Below are positions 1 through 7,161 of a stretch of 13,245 nucleotides of DNA, one piece after another; positions within the stretch are counted from its first letter, which is position 1; the number at the start of each line of letters is the position of its first letter. The position numbers and the translations under genes were made by a program. The DNA is from Phoronis ovalis (lineage: Eukaryota; Phoronida; Phoronidae), in assembly GCA_028565635.1 (NCBI GenBank), contig JAOXYB010050280.1, positions 1 through 13,245 of the forward strand, read 5' to 3'. Below the pieces are notes generated by a model. It was not told the origin of the DNA. It made no database searches and saw only the letters and a list, made by a program, of their open reading frames with translations.

Positions 1-482
1 GTCAAAACAAATGATGGAAGTATCATTTACTTCTTAAAAACGTAGTTAGCTCCAATTTAGATCCGCAGGATTTTGCTATAGGATGTACCTTATATATGAT
101 TTTTATGAGATGTCATAAAAATTAATTAAATTTTGTGTACACAAGTCTAAAAATACCAAAATAACATAGCATGAATGTTAAAGTTTCAGAAAACATTTAA
201 TTTATATATGAAAAAAATGTAATGCGGATTTTTCATGCATTTTTATTTAAATGGTGACGAGGGTCCAACTTAGACTTAATAGTTTTAAAAATAGTAAAAG
301 AAATCATTTGTTTTAATGCAAAAAAAAGCTGACAAATCATGGCACCTTCTCTTCCATAAACAAACTGAATATTATACTGTTATAATATTATACACATGGC
401 TGTCCTTGAGTTAGTATTGAAAATACACTTGATTACCCCTACTTGCTGCTTACAATATTTTTACTATAACCACAAAATAACA
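1..482 (-). other. 3'UTR and downstream flank of the Cav2 gene
   Basis: This stretch follows the stop codon on the minus strand. It is AT-rich and has no coding frame of note. It holds a probable poly(A) signal at 242-247, weaker ATTAAA forms (for example 196-201), and a hairpin with a 9-bp AT stem and CTGT loop at 368-389. Where the transcript ends cannot be fixed, so the lowest coordinates may be intergenic. No neighbouring gene is visible. Confidence 0.6.
242..247 (-). terminator. Candidate poly(A) signal AATAAA
   Basis: TTTATT on the plus strand is AATAAA in the transcript, about 235 nt after the stop codon. T-rich and GT-containing sequence follows within about 100 nt in transcript direction. 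In such AT-rich DNA the hexamer is common by chance, so the assignment is tentative. Confidence 0.4.
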
Positions 483-1327
483 TTAACACCATTCATCATC
501 ATCTGAGTCACTTGCCGGAGCATTTCGGAAATTATTACTAGTCACATTTCTTCCATCATTTGGAAAATTTTGGGGTTTAAATCCATTTTGTATCTGATTG
601 GGTGATCTTGGTGAGTGAGAAATATTTGATTGATTTCTACCTCCCAAGTTATCATATGACATACTTGAGCGATGTCGTCTACCTATATTTTCTGCATTCA
701 TGTCCTGTGGCCTATAGTGCATGTCTCTCTGACCATTGTTTAAAATATGTCCTGGCCTATCATCTTGAAGTCTATAATCTGACACCGTTCGACCAACAGG
801 TGACCTTTGTTGACTCCAACTATAGTCTCTTTGTGCATTTAAATTATTTTTATCGGTGGGTGCTGGGGGACTATATGGTCGTGGTCTAGCAATGGGTGTG
901 TCTAAGTTACTTCTTAGTACTGACTGTGGCGGAGGTGGGACATGGGTTGGTGACCCACTTAACGAAGGAAAATTCATATTTCCTTGACCTCTTTGCTGAT
1001 CAGTTGCAATATGTAAAGGTGGTAAGGTATTATCTCTTTTTTGCTGTAAAGTCACATTATTTGGTGTGACTGGTAATTGTCGGTGTGATTTCCGTCGAGC
1101 TGGGCTAGGGCTCCTTGATCTGTCTGTGAGATTAGCTGAGCCATAGTACTCATGCTGGGGTGTAGATGGCACTGATATGGTGGGTGATGGTGAACGAGAG
1201 TGAACATTCTGTTGATATGATCGGAAAGCTCGATCAATGCTACTTGTACGACTGACTGAAGGGCTTACACTTGGAGAATTGCCTTGGCTCACACGACTAC
1301 GACTACGACCTCGTGGTGGATCTATTG
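483..1327 (-). CDS. Cav2 terminal coding exon with RIM-BP and PDZ ligands
   Basis: The 845-nt exon completes a Thr codon and adds 280 codons and TAA (483-485). The acceptor is TTTTTTAG before CAATAG. It starts IDPPRGRSRSRVSQGNSPSV and is low complexity, rich in Ser, Pro, Arg, Asn and Gln. Two further SRSPSP copies occur, at 1182-1199 and 1101-1118. HRQLPVTP follows the second copy and matches the vertebrate RRQLPQTP site. A proline run (VPPPPQ), RPRPYSPPAP and a Tyr/Asn-rich part come next. The end is SDSDDDEWC, the acidic PDZ ligand of Cav2 channels (DHWC in Cav2.2). The tail is cytosolic and tethers the channel to the presynaptic active zone. An upstream ATG in the open frame lies in the intron and is not a start. 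Confidence 0.96.
486..497 (-). other. C-terminal PDZ ligand DEWC
   Basis: The last four codons before TAA spell DEWC, preceded by an acidic run SDSDD. Cav2 C-termini of the form D-x-W-C bind PDZ domains of Mint1 and RIM at the active zone. The conserved Trp-Cys end indicates a true terminus, not a chance stop. Confidence 0.88.
1062..1082 (-). other. Probable RIM-BP SH3 ligand RQLPVTP
   Basis: The seven codons spell RQLPVTP, fitting the RxLPxxP form bound by the SH3 domains of RIM-binding proteins and equivalent to RQLPQTP in vertebrate Cav2.2. It lies downstream of ARRKSH in the terminal exon. Binding is known for the family and inferred here. Confidence 0.8.
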
Positions 1328-1616
1328 CTAAAAAAGACACACAGCATATGACAACACACACTGATCAGTGGTAAAAACTTTTTAAAATGTTTACACCAAG
1401 AAATTCTATATATTCTGCTCTATACTGTATAACACTGGATTTGAAATATCAATCTTTTTATGTATTGGAAATCTGTAAACACCTAAAATGCTCTGAGCAT
1501 CCTACTAATTGCTTCAAGTGCTACTTTGTATAGAAAACAATGGTACTAGATATAACAACAGAACTCAAATAAATTGATTTCTTCATCCACAGAAACAGGG
1601 GATTAAAAGCACTTAC
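1328..1616 (-). other. Last intron, 289 nt
   Basis: A GT-AG intron (GTAAGT...TTTTTTAG) in phase 1 before the terminal exon. An open frame extends upstream from the terminal exon into this intron by chance. Nothing else is seen. Confidence 0.88.
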
Positions 1617-1899
1617 TTGAAATTTTCCTGGATGCAGCCCTGCGTCTTAACATTTCAGTGTCGGCTTCATGAGCTTGGTGCACCAAATTAGAGACAGTCC
1701 CTGAGAAGCCAACATCTCGTCTTGGTGATGGTGATCTTGAGTCTGAACGTCTTCTTGAGGGAGCATTAGGTGATGTAGGAGAAAGAGGCATTCTGGGAGA
1801 TGGTGGTTGAACTTTTGTGCTGGAGTCTGACCAGTTACGAGAAAGAGGTTGGTGTTGTGAGGCGTGCTCTGGTTTCAAACCTCGTGAAAAATCCTGGCG
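1617..1899 (-). CDS. Cav2 C-terminal tail exon, Ser/Pro/Arg-rich
   Basis: The 283-nt exon encodes 94 codons plus one base. It starts RQDFSRGLKPEHASQHQPLS, runs through a Ser/Pro-rich part (VQPPSPRMPLSPTSPNAPS), then RRRSDSRSPSPRRD, and ends EADTEMLRRRAASRKIS. Many S-P and T-P sites make it a likely substrate for proline-directed kinases; I see no folded domain. The acceptor is TCTAACAG before CGCCAG and the donor is TTCAA/GTAAGT, phase 1, completed by two bases of the terminal exon. It contains the first of three SRSPSP hexapeptides (bases 1723-1740). Confidence 0.93.
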
Positions 1900-2750
1900 C
1901 TGTTAGACAAGGAGAAAGACAGTTTAACAAGATGATTAACAAACACAGACACTCTTATGCATTAGCATGTTAAATGTTAATTGTAAACTAGTCAAGAAGC
2001 AATGATATCAGTTATATTGTTATGAGACATGGTATAAAGTTTATACTTATTGTTTATAGAAAACACATGTTAATTATAAAGTACAATACACTATAGAGTA
2101 TTTATTAGCTTGAACAAAAAAGCAGCGGTATTCTTTGTTGTTGAATTATGATAAAATATCATATTTTGAGGACTGGGGCAATCATACAATGTAATAAGAA
2201 AATCTGAAGGAAGGAACAGATGGGATGGACTTGATAGATAATAAAAGATATGGACAGGACTACAGAATGTAAAAACACATTTCTTTCCATAAAAAGATCA
2301 ATTAATTTATTTTTCTTGCAGCTTTAAGCTAGATTGGGCCTATAAGTTATCAGACTGCAATCCATGGTTTGAGTAAACAAATAGCTGAAAAAGCAGAAGG
2401 GGTGAATATGATTGGGCAGGCTTAATATTAACCTCATTAAAATACATTGGCACTCATTCTTGATTTTTAGATGTGTATGACTTTGGAATTAATTTGGATA
2501 GCACAGGACTATCCAACTAGTTATAGTCTAGATATGCAGTCTCTATTCCCAAACACCAGGTAAACAAGAGCCCATACACTTTGGCTAATGCTTCCACGAA
2601 AATATGAAGCTGAGACAGAATGTTAACAGAATGATTTAGAGTAAACTGTTGTGAATCAGTGCAGAGCCAGTACTCCTGTTGTAGCAAAGTTTAGTAAAAT
2701 CGTCTCAAAATATTAACAACTGTAGATAATAACAAGAATAATGAACTAAC
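1900..2750 (-). other. Intron, 851 nt
   Basis: A GT-AG intron (GTTAGT...TCTAACAG) in phase 0 between the ALEMRR exon and the Ser/Pro-rich exon. It is AT-rich, with no exon, repeat or RNA gene seen. Confidence 0.85.
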
Positions 2751-2846
2751 CTCATCATATGGAGAAGTAGGTGAGGCAGCCACTTTAATAAAACTGTTCT
2801 CTATACTAAGATTACTATCTTTAGACAAACGTCGCATTTCTAAAGC
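2751..2846 (-). CDS. Cav2 C-terminal tail exon (ALEMRRLSKDS)
   Basis: The 96-nt exon is exactly 32 codons in phase 0: ALEMRRLSKDSNLSIENSFI followed by KVAASPTSPYDE. The opening ALEMRR-x-x-(K/R)-D matches the ALEMRRMGRDGYSDSE block in vertebrate Cav2.1 and Cav2.3 tails, a useful anchor for the Cav2 assignment in this divergent region. The acceptor is TTTTATTTTAG before GCTTTA and the donor is GAG/GTTAGT. Both ends are in phase 0, so it too could be skipped without loss of frame. Confidence 0.93.
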
Positions 2847-3591
2847 CTAAAATAAAAAAGCTTTGTTTAGCAATGCAGCCATAAATATAGAACAAAACTA
2901 GCATATGAAACATCAATAAACATGAGCACAATCTTTCAAACCGTGAAGTTTCATTGATGAGCAACCAAGAAAAAAAGAATTTTCATATATGGACTAAAAT
3001 CAGATAACATTTGTTTCAAGACAACTAATAGAATTAAACTCTAACTTTTATGTGGTTTTCCAAAAACCTGGTCTTGAAAAACAACCTGGAGCATTGAAAC
3101 ACAGTAATTGCTTTTGATCTGTAAACATTACATCACTAATGTTGATGTTTCAATGTTAACATATTTTATAGCATTGAACAGTTTATTTAGTCCCACAATA
3201 ACACACAGTTTTATTTATAACATAGGGAGCATAGGGATAAAACACACAACATAAACAAGAAAACTCAATTCCGTTTAATTAATAAATATAAGTTTTGGCA
3301 ACACTGTAGAGGTTAAACTTGCTCAAACTACTTCACTTACAATAACTGCTGGAAGCTATAGCTGTGAAATAGGTATCTCACAGTTATAATAAATTTCACA
3401 AAATTTTCAGAAACAAAAGTATAAATGATCAACAAACACTGTCAAACACAGAACACAAAGTAATCAATTGTTGAATGTATCAAGCAAACCAAAATGATGA
3501 CAGACACTGCATCACGGTATATCACATCTATGGCTTAAAAACATACGGGGCTGGCACAACATTCGGCAACTTCAAACAGTACATCAGTTAC
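2847..3591 (-). other. Intron, 745 nt, after the optional exon
   Basis: AT-rich intron ending in TTTTATTTTAG before ALEMRR. If the optional exon is skipped, the intron spans 2847-3954. If that exon terminates the message, 3535-3591 is coding and the bases below it would be 3'UTR. I see no other exon. Confidence 0.55.
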
Positions 3592-3726
3592 ACGTGTTTC
3601 TTTACATTTCCCAAAAAAATCACGATATCTCCGTCGACCAAAACTTGGCGTTGATCCTGGCGATTCTTGGACTGGAGACAATCCAGTTTTTCGTGTCGCC
3701 AAAGTAGTCATTGTTAATGCATACAA
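3592..3726 (-). CDS. Possible optional tail exon; can also terminate the protein
   Basis: The acceptor AAATGTAG before TTGTAT opens a phase 0 frame of 45 codons: LYALTMTTLATRKTGLSPVQ, then ESPGSTPSFGRRRYRDFFGK and CKETR, where CGT/GTAACT offers a donor that keeps phase 0. A second in-frame donor, GAT/GTACTG, ends at 3583. If neither is used, the frame runs 17 more codons to a stop at 3535-3537, ending CCASPVCF. The Ser/Pro/Arg composition matches the neighbouring tail exons. Because exon 3955-4084 ends and exon 2751-2846 begins in phase 0, this segment can be included or skipped. The acceptor tract is modest. I rate coding use likely, its mode undecided. Confidence 0.5.
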
Positions 3727-3954
3727 CTACATTTGTGAAGAAATATTAGTCAGGTTGTTCATGCTTACAACCAAAGAGCACAGCCAAGAATGAAAAGCTG
3801 AGTACATATAACACAAGAGAGACATGCATTAGTCAGGAGCTTGTCATTTAAGTAATGACACATACGTAGACTGAATCAGGGAATGGTTATATTCACAAAA
3901 TTATGATCAGTAAATGTAAAATATCAGTATTTATAGTTTGTCATATGCCCTCAC

Positions 3955-4084
3955 CTGATTGGCTGTCGGTGAACCTCCCCCATAACCATATGGCTGTTCC
4001 TTCTTGTTTTTCTTACTACTCCCACGTCGTAAAAAGTTAAAACTTTTGTGATTCTTTTCTCCATGGTGAGGTGATTTGTCAATG
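3955..4084 (-). CDS. Cav2 C-terminal tail exon, basic and Gly/Ser-rich
   Basis: The 130-nt exon adds one base to a Ser codon and then 43 codons: IDKSPHHGEKNHKSFNFLRR, then GSSKKNKKEQPYGYGGGSPT and ANQ. It is strongly basic (RRGSSKKNKK) with two S-P sites. The acceptor is TTTGTAG before CATTGA and the donor is CAG/GTGAGG, phase 0. The open frame continues past both splice sites by chance. It belongs to the cytosolic tail; I recognise no domain and cannot match it to a named vertebrate segment, so the call depends on splice phase and its neighbours. Confidence 0.86.
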
Positions 4085-4369
4085 CTACAAATGGAAAAAA
4101 ACAAGATTAAAGTCATAGTTATAGCTATAGGTACAAGTGAGCTTTGTCATGTGATACTGCATCTTTTCTGTTGTACACAGCATCAGTGATAACTGGAAAA
4201 TAATTAACTAGTTGCCTTTACCAAAGTGATTCTTCATGGTTATCTTCCGAATTACAAGTTTTGAAAGTATTTTTCTGGTACTTAACATAAGGTGACGTTA
4301 ATATTCATGCCATTCAAGTACACAATATGTATAAACTGTTTGCACTTATTGACCAAACTTTATCCTGAC
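4085..4369 (-). other. Intron, 285 nt
   Basis: A GT-AG intron (GTCAGG...TTTGTAG) splits a Ser codon. It is AT-rich and nothing else is seen. Confidence 0.85.
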
Positions 4370-4479
4370 CTATGACCTCCTTCTATATCCTCGTCTGAAT
4401 TGTAGTCCAAGCTCTGAGTTGAATGTCCTGTAGGAGGACGCCCTATACCCATGAGACGACGAAACAATGATGGTGGCCT
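4370..4479 (-). CDS. Cav2 C-terminal tail exon (RPPSLFRRLMG)
   Basis: The 110-nt exon encodes RPPSLFRRLMGIGRPPTGHS followed by TQSLDYNSDEDIEGGH and two bases of a Ser codon. The acceptor is TTTTTACAG before AGGCCA; the donor is CATAG/GTCAGG, a little off consensus. Its phase 2 end is completed by the single leading base of the following exon. The basic-hydrophobic start repeats the LFxRL pattern of the upstream microexon, and the second half is acidic. Cav2 tails diverge quickly here, so identity rests on frame continuity and the PSLF-RL block. Confidence 0.88.
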
Positions 4480-5653
4480 CTGTAAAAACAAGGACAAAGT
4501 TCAACAACATAGTATCTTTTGATTAACTATAAATAATTTTCACATAATCTGACCAGTCCTGCAATGTATTCCAAAGTCATTGCACAAAACTGTTAGTTTA
4601 ACAGTTCACCACTAGATAGCACCAGGTGCACTCATGATACATAATACATGTATGTCATCCTACAAATGTAATTATACCAGGAATCGGAGGCACAGTGCAC
4701 TGCGAGGTGAATGATTATCAATTAGGTAAACATATGAAATTCGCACAAAACACATTGACAGTGTTGTGACTTATCAGCAGATTGAAATAACATTTGTGTG
4801 TGTACAGAAATTTGATTAATTAGTAGCATAGGGTATACATTTTGCTTGAGATTTAGTTAAGTAAGATAAATTAAACAGGACATTTATAACCATTGGCATA
4901 CATTTTTTTTGAAAAGTGAAATAGCATATTTAGGTAATGTTATGTATAAAATAGAATTTCCACAATAATTATATAAAATTTTGGGTTATGATAATCCTTC
5001 ACCCACCTGTATGTGGCACTTTATACAGCTGAGATAATTAGGGGTGGTTGGTAACATTGGCATGCTTGTACAGTGTTATTATATGTATAAAGATTAGACA
5101 CACTATGAGGGACTCTGAATACTGTAGATGTCACTAACTATTAGGGCTTTTGGGTGTCCAGCAGACAAGATGCTAACTGTTGCCCGGTATTAGATCGCAT
5201 GCATTGAAACGATCACAATCACAGTATATCTGCTGTGGCTAGTGACACAGATTCCGAAAATCTCTCATTGGATAAAAAGTGTCATGACACCATGCTCTGT
5301 TCTTACAGTCAAAGACATGCAATATTAAAAATAAAAAGTAGGTAAGACATGCATAAATAAAAATATCATTTGCAAATAGTTGATGTTGATTATCAGGTTT
5401 TATATATAGTCAGTATATAATTATTTGGTCCTTATTCAGAAGGTGCATGTTATCTTTTCTTAGAAACCGATTAACAACATCTAAGACAGTGTTCAGTCAA
5501 TCTGTGTTTTTCAGACATTACTGATGCGTAAACTATTAATAAACACATGTTATGTAAGAAGCACTGTTCAGCCATTTTATAGCATGCATGAATGCAGCAC
5601 AAAAAAGCCCCGGTTAGAAGACATAGCTCCATCTTAAACAAATAAGAGAATCC

Positions 5654-6096
5654 TTAAAACAAAGCCCCACACCCCCGGGGTCTCTTAGGGTAAGGAGCCA
5701 ATGGGGTACCTTTTTTGTGAATTTTAGTATATTTTGGGGCACCTTTTACACTCCTTTGGTATATTTGGGTATAGTTTTTGAGGCCTAGGCAAAAAAACTT
5801 TTGAAAATAGTAAACTTTGTGTCTGTTTTTTAAGTGTAAAATAGTGTACTATATCTAATAAAACAAATAACATTATTTTAAACATTCAAATATAACTTAG
5901 CGTTGATGTTATTTGTAGATATTTTGAAGAAAAAATGCATATGTTTCGGGATATGATTTGGAATTTTTGATATATTTCCGGGTTCAAATTTCCACTTTTT
6001 TGATACAGAATTAGTCCAACAGTTTTATCTTCAGTGGTACATCTCCATCACAAATATATCCCAAGAGACCCCTTTGGCCCCCAGTCTTGTTTTTAA
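5654..6096. mobile_element. Candidate non-autonomous element with inverted ends
   Basis: The segment is locally GC-richer at both ends. The left end has GGGGTCTCTTAGGG (from about 5677) and the right end has CCCAAGAGACCCC (6060-6072), its near-perfect inverse, each flanked by C- or G-runs. Outside these, TTAAAACAA (left) and the inverse of TTGTTTTTAA (right) also match in opposite orientation, so TTAA could be a duplicated target. No open reading frame is inside. This pattern fits a miniature inverted-repeat element of about 440 bp, but the arms are imperfect and I do not recognise a family. Confidence 0.4.
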
Positions 6097-6991
6097 AAAT
6101 ATGACTAGTGAGATCAATATTTTAGCATGAAATGAAATAATAGAATGATGTAATATGATCAGTTGTTACTGCTGTCTGATGCAACATGTATTCAACCGAT
6201 AAATGTAGATACAGATTTCAGTCTCAAATGCCCATAGACAATTAGCATGTACTTGGTAGAGCCACCAGTCGCGGACTCAAACTTTCCCAGCATGTTGGAT
6301 TTTGTGAATGAACAATGACATAGTTCTCCATGAGCTCGAGCAATTCATTCCAAAAAATTCAACCAAAAAATAATCTCATCTTTGTTGATCTAAGAAACAC
6401 CTTCTTTTTGTAATTTGTATTAGTATTTCTAAACAATTATTTAATAATACCTTTTTTTTCACTTTGATTACATTTCAAAGTTTTTAATAAATTTCTACAG
6501 TCAGATTTCAAAAAACAGGAATTGTATTCAACTGAAGGCTGCTGGGATCAAAAGGGTTCAACGGTGGTGCCCTCAAATGCATGCAAATAGTCTATTGTGA
6601 TGCCATACTGCAAATCTTATTGCTATTTAGCTAATTTTACATTGCCTCTCAAACGTTACGAAAACTTGGCACAACATGCATATGGTGGCTACATGCATTA
6701 TACATGCTGCAGTGTAACACTGTAAGCTATACAGTGCATTGTAGAACTTCAAAATGCCTCGTAACTCAACATATGCAAAACTGAAATATAAGTCTAGCCA
6801 CCATGACGTACATAATTTAGAATGTAAAGAACAATATGTGACTGACATGGCATTTGTTCATTAGCCAATCAGAGCTGATCTGTGGCTTAATATGCATCTC
6901 ATGACAAATTTCCATCACGTAATGAAATTGTTAAAGTTAATGGTATCTCTGCTCAGTTTAGACAGTACCCGTACATCATCAAGAAGTGACA

Positions 6992-6997
6992 CATGCA
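6992..6997 (-). promoter_or_regulatory. Rbfox-type splicing element TGCATG
   Basis: CATGCA on the plus strand is UGCAUG in the transcript, about 135 nt downstream of the 30-nt microexon donor. In animals, Rbfox binding downstream of an exon usually promotes its inclusion in neurons or muscle. The hexamer also occurs elsewhere in these introns, so function is inferred. Confidence 0.3.
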
Positions 6998-7131
6998 TAT
7001 TAAAATCTCAGGTAATAAAGCTGATGAAAATAAGCAAATAGGTCCCCAATAAGCAAAAAAATCTAAAATCAAACAAATAACAATCCCAACATGAGGACAT
7101 TTCAATCACAAACTAACAGATTAGGTCTTAC

Positions 7132-7161
7132 CCGGATGGCATCTCGTAATCGTTGAAATAA
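7132..7161 (-). CDS. Probable Cav2 microexon of 10 codons (LFQRLRDAIR)
   Basis: The 30-nt candidate encodes LFQRLRDAIR in phase 0 with acceptor TTTACTAG before TTATTT and an excellent donor CGG/GTAAGA. The peptide resembles the short MFQRM block after the IQ helix in vertebrate Cav2.1 and Cav2.3, and it echoes LFRRL in the next exon. It is isolated between introns of about 2.5 and 2.65 kb, so an isolated conserved-looking peptide with matching phase is fairly strong evidence. A TGCATG hexamer, the Rbfox site, lies on the transcribed strand about 135 nt downstream at 6992-6997, which would fit regulated inclusion. Skipping it keeps the frame. Confidence 0.72.

Larger units (their letters stand above)
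4480..7131 (-). other. Largest intron, 2652 nt
   Basis: AT-rich intron between the 30-nt microexon and the RPPSLF exon. It contains a TGCATG element at 6992-6997 and a candidate inverted-repeat element at 5654-6096. A minus-strand frame at 6627-6848 has no support. A 12-bp palindrome, GTGTCATGACAC, lies at 5279-5290. No further exon is recognised. Confidence 0.75.

Noticed and set aside
602-889. A 95-codon plus-strand open frame.
   Set aside because: It is antisense to the terminal Cav2 exon, whose frame is confirmed by conserved motifs and the DEWC end.
1052-1237. A minus-strand frame of 61 codons.
   Set aside because: It is another frame of the terminal exon; the frame with RQLPVTP and DEWC is the coding one.
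5279-5290. Perfect 12-bp palindrome GTGTCATGACAC.
   Set aside because: It is a single short palindrome in an intron with no partner or context; it is expected occasionally by chance.
6627-6848. A minus-strand frame of 73 codons, Cys/Tyr-rich.
   Set aside because: It lies wholly in an intron, has no matching splice phase and resembles no Cav or other protein I know. The DNA has local ATGCAT-rich intron character.
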